Of a DNA stretch of 64,000 nucleotides, positions 7,907 through 18,034 are shown in pieces. The notes under the pieces are model-generated. The model was given only the letters and a program-made list of their open reading frames with translations. It made no database searches and had not been told where the DNA came from. The stretch covers positions 62,001 to 126,000 of the forward strand of contig NZ_BANF01000031.1 of assembly GCF_000964425.1 (NCBI RefSeq). The letters run 5' to 3'. The stretch comes from Komagataeibacter intermedius TF2 (lineage in GTDB: Bacteria > Pseudomonadota > Alphaproteobacteria > Acetobacterales > Acetobacteraceae). The position numbers and the translations under genes were made by a program. Every line of letters begins with the position of its first letter. Positions within the stretch are counted from its first letter, which is position 1.

Positions 7907-9490
7907 ATGTTGCAAGATCCCATCAAGACGCAGCTCAAGGGTTATCTGGCCAGCCTTGCGCACCCGATCGTGCTGGAGGCCAGCCTGGATGAAACCCCTG
8001 CATCGCGCGAGATGCACGAACTCCTGCACGAGGTCGCCGCCCTTTCGGACAAGGTGCAGGTGTCCGAGGCGGGTCAGGCCACCCGGCGGCCCAGCTTTGT
8101 CATCCGCCGCGATGGCACGAAAACGCAGGTCACGTTCGCCGCCATTCCCATGGGGCATGAATTCACGTCCTTCGTGCTGGCCATGCTGCAGGTTGGCGGT
8201 CACGCGCCAAAAATCCCCGATGATGTGGCGGCCCGAATCCGCGCCCTGCCGGGACAGTACAGTTTCGAAACCTACGTTGCCCTGTCATGCCAGAACTGCC
8301 CCGATGTGGTACAGGCGCTCAACGCCATGTGCGTGCTGAACCCCAACATCCACAACGTCACGATTGACGGGGCGCTGTTCCCTGATGAAGTCGCCGCGCG
8401 CAACATCATGTCCGTGCCGCAGGTGTACCTGAATGGCAGGCTGTTCGAGACGGGGCGCATGGAAATCGAGCAGATACTGGCCCTGCTGGATGCCGACGCA
8501 CCCCGGCAGGCCGCCGAAAAGCTGAAGGACATCGCGCCGTTTGATGTCCTGATCATCGGGGAAGGGCCCGCCGGGGCGTCGGCTGCGGTCTATGCCGCGC
8601 GCAAGGGACTGCGTACCGGGCTGGTGGGCGACCGTTTTGGCGGGCAGGTCATGGATACCGCAGGCATCGAGAACTTCATCTCGATCCCCGAAACCGATGG
8701 CCCGAAACTGGCTGCGGCACTCGAGGCCCACGTCCGGCAGTACGATGTGGAGATCATTCCCGGCCAGCGTGCAAAGGAACTGTTTCCCGCCCCCCAGCCC
8801 GGCGGCCTGCATGGCGTGGTGCTGGAAAATGGCGCGGTGCTGCATTCGCGCACGGTCATACTGGCGACGGGCGCGCACTGGCGGCATCTGGGCGTGCCGG
8901 GTGAGGAAGAATACCGCAATAAGGGCGTGGCCTACTGCCCGCATTGCGATGGCCCGTTCTACAAGGGCAAGCGCGTGGCCGTGGCCGGTGGCGGCAATAG
9001 CGGGGTGGAAGCGGCAATCGACCTTGCGGGTATCGTGGCCCACGTGACGCTGCTGCAGCGCGGGTCGCACCTGAAGGCGGACAAGGTGCTGCAGGACAAG
9101 CTGCATACCCTGCCCAATGTCACGGTCCTGACCGAAGCCCTGACCACCCGGATCGAGGGGAATGGGCGTAACGTGACGGGCCTGACCTATCGTGGTGGCG
9201 ATGGCGCGGACCACCACATCGACCTGGAAGGGGTGTTCGTACAGATCGGCCTGCTGCCCAATACCGGCTGGCTGAAGGGGACGCTTGATCTGAATGACTT
9301 TGGTGAAATCATCGTGAATGACCACTGCGCCACATCAATCCCCGGTGTGTTCGCTGCGGGTGATGCGACAACCACGCCCTACAAGCAGATTGTCATTGCC
9401 GTGGGCGAAGGGGCGACGGCCGCGCTGTCCGCCTTTGACTACCTGATCCGCGTGCCTGCGCCCGCGCGGGAAAATCTGGTCATGGCCTGA
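7907..9490 (+). CDS. ahpF: Alkyl hydroperoxide reductase flavoprotein subunit AhpF
   Basis: 527-residue NADH:peroxiredoxin disulfide reductase that recharges AhpC. Order: double thioredoxin-fold N-domain (about 1-200) with redox motif C128-Q-N-C131, then a thioredoxin-reductase-like FAD/NAD(P) module beginning [11 protein letters not shown] (about 215), with active-site CPHC in [10 protein letters not shown] and the second FAD motif [13 protein letters not shown] near the C-terminus. The FAD motif reads GEGPAG where most relatives have GGGPAG, a tolerable substitution at a variable position. It lies directly downstream of ahpC and is closed by a strong terminator. Confidence 0.96.
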   Translation: MLQDPIKTQLKGYLASLAHPIVLEASLDETPASREMHELLHEVAALSDKVQVSEAGQATRRPSFVIRRDGTKTQVTFAAIPMGHEFTSFVLAMLQVGGHAPKIPDDVAARIRALPGQYSFETYVALSCQNCPDVVQALNAMCVLNPNIHNVTIDGALFPDEVAARNIMSVPQVYLNGRLFETGRMEIEQILALLDADAPRQAAEKLKDIAPFDVLIIGEGPAGASAAVYAARKGLRTGLVGDRFGGQVMDTAGIENFISIPETDGPKLAAALEAHVRQYDVEIIPGQRAKELFPAPQPGGLHGVVLENGAVLHSRTVILATGAHWRHLGVPGEEEYRNKGVAYCPHCDGPFYKGKRVAVAGGGNSGVEAAIDLAGIVAHVTLLQRGSHLKADKVLQDKLHTLPNVTVLTEALTTRIEGNGRNVTGLTYRGGDGADHHIDLEGVFVQIGLLPNTGWLKGTLDLNDFGEIIVNDHCATSIPGVFAAGDATTTPYKQIVIAVGEGATAALSAFDYLIRVPAPARENLVMA

Positions 9491-9533
9491 TCATCGATCC
9501 ATCTGTCCCGACAGGACCATCATGAAGCGTTCC

Positions 9534-9566
9534 AAATGCCGCCTTTTTCAAAAGGCGGCATTTTTC
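9534..9566 (+). terminator. Rho-independent terminator of ahpCF, same family as the dispersed repeats
   Basis: AAATGCCGCCTTTT pairs with AAAAGGCGGCATTTT across a one- to two-base loop, followed by TTTTTC. The GCCGCCTTTTT/AAAAGGCGGC core is the right half of the dispersed hairpin family. Confidence 0.8.
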
Positions 9567-9707
9567 TTACGTGCGAATGCCACGCAACCCGTCTGCCTTC
9601 GGGCCGTTTCGCAGGGGCAGGCGACATGAAGGTGGCGTTGGCCGACAGGTGCCACGCGGCCGCATGAACCACGCCTGTTGCCTCATGATCCCGACGGAGA
9701 CAGGCCA

Positions 9708-11099
9708 ATGGCGTACAAGACAGTCAATCCGTTTACCAACGAAACCATTGCAACATTTCCCGATCTGACGGATGCGGAACTGGCGCAGAAGCTGGACCGC
9801 GCCCATGCGACCTACAGGGACTGGTCGAAACTGCCCTTTGCCCGGCGTGCGGCGATTGTGGGCAAGGCCGCCGACCTGCTGCGCGAACACAAAGACAGGT
9901 ATGCCCGCCTGCTGACGCTGGAAATGGGCAAGCTGTACCGCGAAAGTCTGGCGGAAGTCGAACTGTCCGCCGATATCCTGCAATATTATGCCGATAATGC
10001 CGAAACATTCCTTGCACCGCAGAAACTGACGGAAAAAAGCGGACGTGGGGATCTGGCCATGGTTGTCAGCCAGCCGCTGGGCATCCTGTTCGCCATCGAG
10101 CCATGGAATTTTCCCTACTACCAGCTTGCCCGCGTGGTGGGGCCGCAGTTCATGGCGGGTAACGTGGTGATGGTGAAGCATGCATCCAACGTGCCGCAGG
10201 CGGCTGCCGCCTTTGAACAGCTGTTCCGTGATGCCGGCGCGCCGGAAGGGCTGTACACCAACCTGTATGCCACCCGTGACCAGACGGGGCGCATCATTGC
10301 CGATGACCGTGTGATTGGTGTCGCCCTGACCGGCAGCGAGGGGGCAGGGGCCATTGTCGCGTCACAGGCCGGCAAGGCGCTGAAAAAGACCACCATGGAA
10401 CTGGGCGGTAGCGACGCGTTTATCGTGCTGGAAGATGCGGACCTTGAAAAATCCGTGAAATGGGCGGTCTGGGGGCGCATGAACAATGGGGGGCAGTGCT
10501 GTGTCGCAGCCAAGCGCATTATCGTAGCCGAGCCGATTGCTGATGCCTTCCTCGATCGCTTTGCAACCGAACTGGGGAAGCTGGTGCCCGGTGACCCGAT
10601 GGATGAAAAAAGCGGGGTTCCGCCCCTGTCATCGCAGGGTGCTGCCGACCAGCTGAATGAACAGGTGGAACTGGCGGTAAAGAATGGCGCGAAACTCATG
10701 CGTGTTGGCCCCACGCCCCCCAACCAGGGCGCGTTCGTGCAGACCGGTATCCTGACCGATATTACCCCCGACAACCCGGTGTTCCATCAGGAACTGTTCG
10801 GGCCGGTGGCCATGTTCTTCCGTGTCCGTGACGAGGCGGAGGCCATCGCCCTTGCCAATGACAACCCGTACGGGCTGGGTGGCTCGGTCTTTACGTCCGA
10901 TCCGGCACGCGGCATCCGGGTGGCGGAACAGATCGAAACAGGCATGGTCTATGTCAACCATCCCACATGGACCACGTCAGACCTGCCGTTCGGTGGTGTC
11001 AAGCGCTCGGGCTTCGGTCGGGAACTGTCTTCCATGGGCATACAGGAATTCGTCAACAAGAAGCTGATTGACGTCGTGCCGATTGATGCCGGTCCGTAA
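9708..11099 (+). CDS. Succinate-semialdehyde dehydrogenase family aldehyde dehydrogenase
   Basis: 463-residue NAD(P)-dependent aldehyde dehydrogenase, closest in character to the Sad/GabD group that oxidises succinate semialdehyde to succinate. Signatures: EPWNFPYYQL (about 131-140), the glycine motif LTGSEGAG, general base Glu231 in MELGGSD, and catalytic Cys265 in NNGGQCCVAAKR. The start at 9708 (MAYKTVNPFT) matches the family N-terminus and has CGGAG 10 bases upstream; an in-frame extension to 9678 is less likely. In acetic acid bacteria such enzymes can complete a modified TCA route or GABA use, but no GABA gene is adjacent, so substrate is inferred from family only. Confidence 0.88.
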   Translation: MAYKTVNPFTNETIATFPDLTDAELAQKLDRAHATYRDWSKLPFARRAAIVGKAADLLREHKDRYARLLTLEMGKLYRESLAEVELSADILQYYADNAETFLAPQKLTEKSGRGDLAMVVSQPLGILFAIEPWNFPYYQLARVVGPQFMAGNVVMVKHASNVPQAAAAFEQLFRDAGAPEGLYTNLYATRDQTGRIIADDRVIGVALTGSEGAGAIVASQAGKALKKTTMELGGSDAFIVLEDADLEKSVKWAVWGRMNNGGQCCVAAKRIIVAEPIADAFLDRFATELGKLVPGDPMDEKSGVPPLSSQGAADQLNEQVELAVKNGAKLMRVGPTPPNQGAFVQTGILTDITPDNPVFHQELFGPVAMFFRVRDEAEAIALANDNPYGLGGSVFTSDPARGIRVAEQIETGMVYVNHPTWTTSDLPFGGVKRSGFGRELSSMGIQEFVNKKLIDVVPIDAGP

Positions 11100-11170
11100 A
11101 GGACGTTTGTGCGGTGCGCTGTATTGCCCGTCCATGACTGGATGATGCTCCACCCCTCCCGTTCAGCCCG

Positions 11171-12736
11171 TTACGACGGGTTGGCCGGGGCGGCTGGTCC
11201 CCGCGCGGCGTCAGGCGCCGGTGCCGCGGTGGGGGAGGCTGGCGCAAGCTGCGACGTCCGGGTGTCGGGCGTGGTGGCGGTAGCCGTGGCGGGCAGCCAT
11301 CCCCCTTCAAACCCGGCACGTTCCAGTCCCGCGCGGATATAGGGGTTGCGCTTCATCACGTTCCATACCAGCCCGCTGCGCCAGTTTTCAATCATGAGCA
11401 GGATCGGCCCCTGATCGATGCCCAGATATTCCCTGTCGGTCCAGAAGGTCTGCCCGTTGCGGAAACTGGGGTTGAACGCATCAACGAAACCGTACTGGCC
11501 GTAAATACTCTGCCCGTACCTGTTTTTCATGTTGCGCAATGTCGGCAGCACGATTTCCGGCGCAAATGCGATGGACCCGGCAGCGGCGGTAGGGGCAACG
11601 GTGCCATCATCCTGCGTGTAGTCACGGCCCGTGCCACGGGCGGAATAGGACAGGAAGTGCCGCGACTGCCCGTCAATCTGCCGGGTGACATCACCGGGAC
11701 CGTCACACGCGGTCAGGCCCCACATCGTGGCACTGTAATCATGCCATTTACCGGGGTTGGCAATGGCATAGGCCCGCTGGGCATAGACGGCGCGGCGGCT
11801 GTTTTCAAAATAGTCGATCTGCTTTTCACGCGCCCATGCATCCCGCACGCCACGGAAATCGATCCATGCATGGGTGTACTGGTGGCCGAACAGGGGCGCG
11901 AAATTCAGGAAAGTCTGTCCGTAATAATCCCCCCAGCGCTGGTTGTTCGTGGCCAGCCACGCCTGCCACGACGTAGGCGCAAGCGCATGGGTGGGTGAAC
12001 CCAGGCCAAGGATATAGGCCATCATCCCCTCGCTGTACCCTTCCCAGTAGCTGGGAATGAAGCCGTGTTCGGGACTCCATCCCATGCTCAGCCGGTTGTC
12101 GGGGCGGGTCATCCACTGCCAGTTGACGCGTTTGTACAGCTGGTCCGCCAGGGTGCGGATCTCGGCTTCCTGCGGTATATCGCGATCAAAAAAGGACTGT
12201 GAAAACAGCACGCCCTGCATCAGCAGTGCCGTATCGATGCTGGACAGTTCGATATCATGGCTGAACCGCAGTCCCGTGCCTTTGTTCAGGAAGTGATAGT
12301 AAAACCCCTGATACCCCATCGCCCCGTCCGCCGTGTCGTTCTGGGGACCATCCATAAGATAATGCAGGGTGGCAAGTGTCCGTGTCGCGGCCTGCGCGCG
12401 GGTGACGTAGCCCCGGCTGGCCCCGATGCCATAGGCCGTCAGACCGAACCCGATGGAGGCCACGCTGCTCAGTGTCTGGGGGGATGGGTACCGGTCTGGC
12501 ACCAGCCCGGTCTTCGGGTCGCCCGCATCCCAGAACCAGCGGAACGTCCGCCGTTCCAGATCGTTCATGAGCGCGGTATCCGCAGTGCTGGCGGCGGCAT
12601 GGGGAACGGATGGCGCCGCCGCCGCGCTGGCCGTTACGCCATCAGCCGCGCGTGCGGACAGGATGGGGGAGGATGAGGCAATAATCAGGGCTGACAGGAT
12701 GACACGCGCGTGCCGTCCCCTTGGTCGAGAATGCAA
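11171..12736 (-). CDS. Secreted glucoamylase-family protein (GH144-like)
   Basis: About 520 residues. The conserved part begins LERRTFRWFWDAGDPKTGLVPDR (quoted here as LERRTFRWFWD then GLVPDRYPSP) and includes GWSPEHGFIPSYWEGYSEG and the C-terminal YLGIDQGPILLMIENWRSG, all typical of the 'glycoamylase' domain family that includes endo-beta-1,2-glucanases. I place the start at TTG 12736: it has GGGAG about 9 bases upstream and gives an immediate signal peptide (ILSALIIASSSPILSARA). The ATG at 12811 would add 25 residues, has no ribosome-binding site and buries the signal. The C-terminus is a Pro/Ala/Thr-rich tail. Probably periplasmic or surface beta-glucan processing. Confidence 0.82.
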   Translation of the reverse strand: MHSRPRGRHARVILSALIIASSSPILSARAADGVTASAAAAPSVPHAAASTADTALMNDLERRTFRWFWDAGDPKTGLVPDRYPSPQTLSSVASIGFGLTAYGIGASRGYVTRAQAATRTLATLHYLMDGPQNDTADGAMGYQGFYYHFLNKGTGLRFSHDIELSSIDTALLMQGVLFSQSFFDRDIPQEAEIRTLADQLYKRVNWQWMTRPDNRLSMGWSPEHGFIPSYWEGYSEGMMAYILGLGSPTHALAPTSWQAWLATNNQRWGDYYGQTFLNFAPLFGHQYTHAWIDFRGVRDAWAREKQIDYFENSRRAVYAQRAYAIANPGKWHDYSATMWGLTACDGPGDVTRQIDGQSRHFLSYSARGTGRDYTQDDGTVAPTAAAGSIAFAPEIVLPTLRNMKNRYGQSIYGQYGFVDAFNPSFRNGQTFWTDREYLGIDQGPILLMIENWRSGLVWNVMKRNPYIRAGLERAGFEGGWLPATATATTPDTRTSQLAPASPTAAPAPDAARGPAAPANPS

Positions 12737-12865
12737 AACCCGGTCTCCCGCCCGTTGCCGTTCGGCTTTTATGAATTCAGATCCGGGCCGTGGCAATATC
12801 CCGGCAGGCATCCGGGGGCAGAAGTTTCATTACGAAATGTAACTGACGAAGCGGGCAGGGAGGTT

Positions 12866-14395
12866 TTAACGTCCCGCCGTGCGGAGCGGCTCAGGCGACG
12901 GTGTGGCGGATTCCCACCCCAGCCCAAGCGCCTTCTGCACGGCAATGTAGTCATTGGTCATGCTGGCCTGCGCCTGTGCCTGCTGCTGTTCGATCTGGAC
13001 GCGCTGGCGTTCCACATCCAGCGCGTCAATGACCGACAGGGTGCCCGCGCGCTGGCGCTGCTGCGCCAGTGTCCATGACCGGTCGGACGCCCCGCGCGCT
13101 TCCTGCAGTTTCAGCACGTATTCCCGCTGGTGGCCAAAGCGGGACAGCGCGCCTTCGGCATCCTGCAGCGCGGACAGGACGACACCCTGATAATGGGCAA
13201 GGGCGGCATCACGCCCGCCCTTTGCTTCGCCCACGCGCGAATTGGTGCGGGCAAAGTTCAGGATGCTCCATTCCAGCGTGGGGCCGCCCATGTAGGAAAA
13301 ACTGTCGCCCGAGAAGAAACGCTGCCCGTTGGCGGCGGTGAAGCCGACCGTGCCGAACAGGCTGATCTTGGGGAAATACTGCCCGATGGCCTGCCCGATC
13401 TGGGCATTGTTCGCGGCAATGTCGCGTTCGGCCACGCGGATGTCGGGACGCCTGCGCAGCAGGTCGGCGGGGTTGCCAACGGGCACCACGGCAGGCGGCA
13501 GGGGAACCGGGGCGGGCGTGGATAACTGCGCGTCAAGCTGCCCCGGCTCGCGTCCGGTCAGGGTGGCCAGCGCGTCCATGTATCCCGCCTGCTGGGCCTT
13601 CATGGGGGCAATGGCGCCCTGAATCTGTAACAGCTGCCCCGCGAAGCGTTCCACATCTTCCTGCGATGCCGTGCCCTGTGCCCGGCGCTGGCGGGTCAGG
13701 TCCAGCATGGTCTGCTCGATTTCGACGGAACGCTGCATAAGCTGGAGCCTGCGCTGCACATCACGCAGGCTGACGTAATTGCGGCCCACATCTGCCGCCA
13801 GCCGGACACGGGTATCGGCCAGCTGCGCCATCTGGGCCTCGCTTTGCGCACGGGCGCCTTCGTATCCGCGCCGGTTGCCGCCAAAGGGGTCGATTTCCCA
13901 GCTGGCGTCAAATCCCGCGCCATAGGAATCCGACTTGATGGCAGGCGGCAGCGACATGGCCTCCGGCTGTCCGCTGCCGCCAAGGACCGAGGTAATGTCC
14001 CCCGTGGGCAGGCGCGTGCGGTCCCAGAACGCGGCCATGCCACCGCCGGGGAAGAACCCGGCGAAGCGTTCACGCTGGGTTGCGCGCGCGGTATGCAGCC
14101 GGGCCGCCGCCTGCTTCATGTCGGGGCTGTTGTGCAGCGCGGTGGTGACAAGGTCGGTCAGCACCGGATCGTTCAGTCCGTCCCACCAGTGCGACAGGGG
14201 TGCCTGCGCCGTGGTCAGCGCGGGGTCTGCGCGGTGGAATCCTGCCGCATGTTCGGCCACGGGGGCGACGTGCGGCGGCCCCTTGTAATCAGGGCCCACG
14301 GAACATGCCGCAAGCGTCGTGGCCAGGGTGATACCGGTAACGGTGCGGCATGCGCGTGCATGACGACGGGAGGGGAAAAGGGTCATGTGCGTCAT
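12866..14395 (-). CDS. Outer-membrane efflux channel lipoprotein (NodT/OprM type)
   Basis: 509-residue TolC-like outer-membrane factor of the RND/MFS efflux NodT family. The N-terminus carries a lipoprotein signal (ITLATTLAAC) followed by SVGPDYKGP, the classical 'VGPdY' start of mature OMFs, and the two OEP repeats follow, including LLRRRPDIRVAERDIAANNA and the later coiled-coil hairpins. It forms the trimeric exit duct. The start codon overlaps the stop of the emrB-like gene by 4 bp (ATGA), so the three pump genes are translationally coupled. Confidence 0.94.
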   Translation of the reverse strand: MTHMTLFPSRRHARACRTVTGITLATTLAACSVGPDYKGPPHVAPVAEHAAGFHRADPALTTAQAPLSHWWDGLNDPVLTDLVTTALHNSPDMKQAAARLHTARATQRERFAGFFPGGGMAAFWDRTRLPTGDITSVLGGSGQPEAMSLPPAIKSDSYGAGFDASWEIDPFGGNRRGYEGARAQSEAQMAQLADTRVRLAADVGRNYVSLRDVQRRLQLMQRSVEIEQTMLDLTRQRRAQGTASQEDVERFAGQLLQIQGAIAPMKAQQAGYMDALATLTGREPGQLDAQLSTPAPVPLPPAVVPVGNPADLLRRRPDIRVAERDIAANNAQIGQAIGQYFPKISLFGTVGFTAANGQRFFSGDSFSYMGGPTLEWSILNFARTNSRVGEAKGGRDAALAHYQGVVLSALQDAEGALSRFGHQREYVLKLQEARGASDRSWTLAQQRQRAGTLSVIDALDVERQRVQIEQQQAQAQASMTNDYIAVQKALGLGWESATPSPEPLRTAGR

Positions 14396-15924
14396 CCCAC
14401 CGTCATGCCGGCATCTTTGGGCATGGGCTTGATAAGGATTACAAGGGGCATCATCACCAGCAGGGCGATGCCAAATATCCAGAACAGGTCGCCATAGGTC
14501 ATGACCGTGGCCTGCCGCGTGATCAGGGCGCTCAGGCGCGCCAGTCCGTAATGCTGCACGAATTCCTGCCCCAGCGGGGAATTGGCGGTGATGGTTTCCT
14601 CGATACGGGCGGTATGCAGGTCCATCCGGCGGTCATGCAGGGTCGCGACCGCCGCCAGTCCGAATGATCCCCCAAGGTTGCGCGCGGCGTTGAACAGGCC
14701 GGACGCATCTTCCGCATACTGTATGGGCACCGCGCTGGTCGCTGCCTGGTTGAGGAACAGCAGCGAGAAGAACTGCGCAAAGCCACGCACCACCTGCGAC
14801 CAGAAAAAATGCGGCCCCGCGCTGTCGGGTGACAGGTGCGCGTTCATGAAACAGCTGACGACATACAGGAACATGCCAAATGCGATGGCCAGCCGGATAT
14901 CAAGCTTGCGCACCAGAATGGGAAATACCGCCAGCATAAGCAGGGTGGGAATGCCGCTTATGGCGGCCACCACACCGGACTGTTCGGAATTGTAGTCGGG
15001 AACGGCGGCAAGGAACTGCGGGATCAGGTACAGGATGCCATACAGCGCGCCACCCACCCCGAGGCTGAGGACAAATACCCCGAAAAAGCTTTTCTGCAGC
15101 AGGATTTTCAGGTGGATGACCGGCTGTCGTGACCGGAACTGTCCCACCACCAGCAGGATCATGCCAAGCAGGGACATGATGCTGAGTTCGCGGATCATGT
15201 CGGATTCAAACCAGCGTTCGCGCTGCCCTTCCTCCAGCACCACGGTCAGGCCACCCAGCCCCAGCACCAGCCCGGCAAGGCCGTAATAATCGGTGTTCCG
15301 GAATTCGCCCCAGTCGATCCGGCCCTTGGGCAGGCCGACAAACAGCAGCACCATCAGCCCGATGCTAATGGGCAGGTTGAGGAAAAAGGCATAATGCCAG
15401 CTCAGGTTTTCCGTCAGCCACCCGCCAATGACCGGCCCGATCACCGGGCCAAGGACCGCGGTCATGCCAAACAGCGCGATGCCCACCGGCCGTTGCGCCG
15501 GTGGCAGGCGCGTGGCCACGATGGTCATGGCGGTCGGGATCATCGCCCCGCCCGTAAAGCCCTGTCCCACGCGGCCGATGATCATGTGCATGAGGTTGGG
15601 CGAAAGCCCGCACCACATGGAAAAGATGGTGAACAGCACGGCTGCGATCAGCAGGAAATTGCGCAGCTTGAATATGCGCTCGAACCATCCGGCCAGCGGG
15701 ATCATGACGATTTCGGCCACAAGGTAGGCCGTGGTGACCCATGTGCCCTCGCTGCTCGACGCCCCGATTTCCCCCTGGATGGTGGGCAGCGCCGAATTGA
15801 CGATGGAGGTATCCAGCGTCGCCATAAGCGCGCCGATGGTGCCCGCCGCCACCGCCAGCCATGCCGCCGCGTCCGCTTTCTGCGGGGCGGTGGGGCCGCT
15901 GGGGTCTGCTGGCTGCGTGCTCAC
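14392..15924 (-). CDS. emrB: EmrB/QacA-type MFS multidrug exporter (DHA2 family)
   Basis: 510-residue proton-driven drug exporter with about 14 hydrophobic segments. DHA2 hallmarks: LDTSIVNSALPTIQGEIGAS after the first segment, the motif-A-like GWFERIFKLRNFLL, and motif C GPVIGPVIGGWLTENLSW. It is the inner-membrane engine of an EmrAB-OMF tripartite pump: its ATG overlaps the adaptor gene stop by 4 bp and its stop overlaps the OMF start by 4 bp. The substrate range is not visible from sequence. Confidence 0.94.
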   Translation of the reverse strand: MSTQPADPSGPTAPQKADAAAWLAVAAGTIGALMATLDTSIVNSALPTIQGEIGASSSEGTWVTTAYLVAEIVMIPLAGWFERIFKLRNFLLIAAVLFTIFSMWCGLSPNLMHMIIGRVGQGFTGGAMIPTAMTIVATRLPPAQRPVGIALFGMTAVLGPVIGPVIGGWLTENLSWHYAFFLNLPISIGLMVLLFVGLPKGRIDWGEFRNTDYYGLAGLVLGLGGLTVVLEEGQRERWFESDMIRELSIMSLLGMILLVVGQFRSRQPVIHLKILLQKSFFGVFVLSLGVGGALYGILYLIPQFLAAVPDYNSEQSGVVAAISGIPTLLMLAVFPILVRKLDIRLAIAFGMFLYVVSCFMNAHLSPDSAGPHFFWSQVVRGFAQFFSLLFLNQAATSAVPIQYAEDASGLFNAARNLGGSFGLAAVATLHDRRMDLHTARIEETITANSPLGQEFVQHYGLARLSALITRQATVMTYGDLFWIFGIALLVMMPLVILIKPMPKDAGMTVG

Positions 15925-17087
15925 GATCCGCCACCGCCGGGGGCCGGGTCGGTTCCGGCTGCCAGCGTATCGACTGCCGCCGTAACCGACAGACCGGGGA
16001 TCAGCACCACACGTTGCGCCGGATCTGGCTGGATATGGATGCGCACCGGCACGCGCTGCACCACCTTGGTGAAGTTGCCGGTTGCGTTGTCCGGCGGCAG
16101 CAGGGCGAACTGCGCGCCCGTGCCCGGCGCAAAGCTTTCGACCGTGCCGTGTATTTTCTCACCACCCAGCGCATCGACCGATACCGTGACCGGCTGGCCC
16201 GCGCGCATGCGACGGATCTGCGTTTCCTTGAAATTGGCGACAAGGTAGATGTCCTGCACCGGCACGATGGTCATCATATGCGTGCCCACGGCGGCGTACT
16301 GCCCCACGCGGGCGCTGCGGTCGCCCACGCGTCCGTCCACGGCGGCGCGGATGGTGGTGGCGTCCAGATCCACCTGCGCGGAACGCTGCTGGGCTATGGC
16401 CTGTTCAATGCGGGCCTGCGCCTGCAGGATCTCGGCGCGGAAGGTGGCGATCTGAAGCTGTGCGGATTTCAGGGCGGCTGTGGCCTGCGCCAGCTGGGCA
16501 TGCGCCTGTGCGCTGCTGTTGCGCAACTGGTCGTAATGTTCGTTCGTTTCTGCCCCCGTGGCGGCCAGCGCACGGTAGCGGGCAACCTGCCGGTCGGCAA
16601 AATCGACCTGTGCCTGCGCTGCGTCGCGCCGGGCCTGCGCCTGTGCGATTTCGGCATCCTGCGCGTCGATCTGGGCCCTGGTCTGGATGATCGCGGCATT
16701 GCCCTGATCCGCCAGCGCGCGGGCCTGTTCAAAGCGCGCGCGGGGGTCGCGTTCATCCATGCGCACCAGTACCTGCCCCTTTGTCACCGTCTGGTTTTCC
16801 GCCACCAGGACCTGATCGACAAAGCCGGCCACGCGGGTGGATACCGTGACCTGATCGGCCTGCAGGTAGGCGTCGTTCGTGGACTGGATGAACCGCCCAT
16901 GCGTCCACCAGTGAACCAGCCAGACCACAAACGCGATCAGGGCAAGACCCGCGATGCCTGCCAGTACCAGCCTGCGCATTGCGGCCTTGCGCGGGTCGAC
17001 CGGTTTTTCCGGGGGGATGTCCGTTGTCGCACTGTCTGGTGCGCGCTGGCCTGAGGAAGAAGGATCGGTCTGGTGTGTATCAGGCAT
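15921..17087 (-). CDS. emrA: EmrA/HlyD-type membrane-fusion adaptor
   Basis: 388-residue periplasmic adaptor. One membrane anchor (LVLAGIAGLALIAFVVWLVH, about 40-59) is followed by a split biotinyl-lipoyl domain (STNDAYLQADQVTVSTRVAG and ATTIRAAVDGRVGDRSARVG), a long Ala/Gln-rich alpha-helical hairpin and a beta-barrel (LVANFKETQIRRMRAGQPV). This is the standard EmrA order. First gene of the pump operon; a 314-bp gene-free region upstream should hold its promoter. Confidence 0.94.
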   Translation of the reverse strand: MPDTHQTDPSSSGQRAPDSATTDIPPEKPVDPRKAAMRRLVLAGIAGLALIAFVVWLVHWWTHGRFIQSTNDAYLQADQVTVSTRVAGFVDQVLVAENQTVTKGQVLVRMDERDPRARFEQARALADQGNAAIIQTRAQIDAQDAEIAQAQARRDAAQAQVDFADRQVARYRALAATGAETNEHYDQLRNSSAQAHAQLAQATAALKSAQLQIATFRAEILQAQARIEQAIAQQRSAQVDLDATTIRAAVDGRVGDRSARVGQYAAVGTHMMTIVPVQDIYLVANFKETQIRRMRAGQPVTVSVDALGGEKIHGTVESFAPGTGAQFALLPPDNATGNFTKVVQRVPVRIHIQPDPAQRVVLIPGLSVTAAVDTLAAGTDPAPGGGGS

Positions 17088-17401
17088 GCGCCACCATATA
17101 TGGAACGATTTGGTACTGTTTTGTTAGGTGGACATCACGATATGGTCAAGCCACCCACGCATCGTGGTGGCAGCAGGTCACACGTGCACCGGAAGGCTGC
17201 CGCCAGAGGCCATGCCGGAGCAGGCCCCGGCATCCAGCAGGCCAGTTCCGGGCATGTCGTGCCGCTTCGGGGGCAATCGTCGGGCGCTGGGGCGGATCAG
17301 GGGCATCATGTGGCCTGCGATGCGCAGGATGCTGTCTGTGCACGACAGGGCAGGCCGGATGTGCGCGCACCTGCGCCCCACGGTGCTGATGGCAACACAG
17401 G
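17088..17401. other. Intergenic region with the emrAB-OMF promoter
   Basis: About 314 bp between yceI and emrA. On the reverse strand TTGACC (17149-17144) and TAACAA 17 bp further could be a weak promoter for emrA. CCATATATGG (17094-17103) is a perfect 10-bp palindrome next to the emrA start. No linked regulator gene is present and no convincing ORF was found. Confidence 0.4.
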
Positions 17402-18001
17402 TCAGTCACGTTTTTCAAACGCACCGGCAATGGTCAGCGTGACGGTATCGCCCAGCATTGGCATATAGGCCGTAACCCCGAAGTCACTGCGGCGCAGTGT
17501 GGCTGTCGCCTCGAACCCCACGGTATAGGCCCTGTCCAGCGGGTTGACGCCAGCGCCGACATAACGGGCCTGCAGGACCACCGGGCGGGTTACGCCATGC
17601 AGCGTCAGGTTGCCCGTAATGGCTGCGCCGTTCACGCCAGCGGGCACGACTGATGTGGAGGGAAAGGTCGCATCCGGATACCGGCCCGCGTCAAACCAGT
17701 CCGCATCCTTCAGTTCCCCTGTCAGCCTGTCGCTGGTGGTCTGAAGGCTGCCGATCGGCACGCTGACTGTCAGCCGCGCGGCGGATGGATGCGCCGGATC
17801 AAGCTGCAATGTGCCGCTTATGCCTGAAAACATGCCGGAATAATGCGTGAACCCCATGTGCAGCACGGAAAAGATGATCTGGGTATGGGCCGGATCGACC
17901 CGATAGCGTCCGGCCTGCACCTCTGCCACGGGTGGCGCGGCCAGGGCAGGGGCCGCCAGCAGCATGAAGGCTGCGGTAACGCTGGTCATGTAGTGTGTCA
18001 T
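17402..18001 (-). CDS. Periplasmic YceI-family lipocalin-like protein
   Basis: 199-residue exported protein. A signal peptide (about 1-21, FMLLAAPALA) precedes a YceI domain: GRYRVDPAHTQIIFSVLHMG, YSGMFSGISGTLQLDP, and the C-terminal DFGVTAYMPMLGDTVTL. YceI proteins form an extended beta-barrel that binds polyisoprenoid (quinone-like) chains. The start at 18001 has GGAG 8 bases upstream. It follows the dioxygenase gene by 33 bp on the same strand, so the two probably share a transcript. Precise role unknown. Confidence 0.92.
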   Translation of the reverse strand: MTHYMTSVTAAFMLLAAPALAAPPVAEVQAGRYRVDPAHTQIIFSVLHMGFTHYSGMFSGISGTLQLDPAHPSAARLTVSVPIGSLQTTSDRLTGELKDADWFDAGRYPDATFPSTSVVPAGVNGAAITGNLTLHGVTRPVVLQARYVGAGVNPLDRAYTVGFEATATLRRSDFGVTAYMPMLGDTVTLTIAGAFEKRD

Positions 18002-18034
18002 GAAACCACTCCACAGACGGGATGCCTGCCACCT

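Noticed and set aside
8285-9325. 346-aa open frame on the - strand
   Set aside because: Antisense shadow of ahpF.
15861-17054. 397-aa open frame on the + strand
   Set aside because: Antisense shadow of the emrA gene; codon-mirrored, rich in Arg/His/Cys, no motif or ribosome-binding site.
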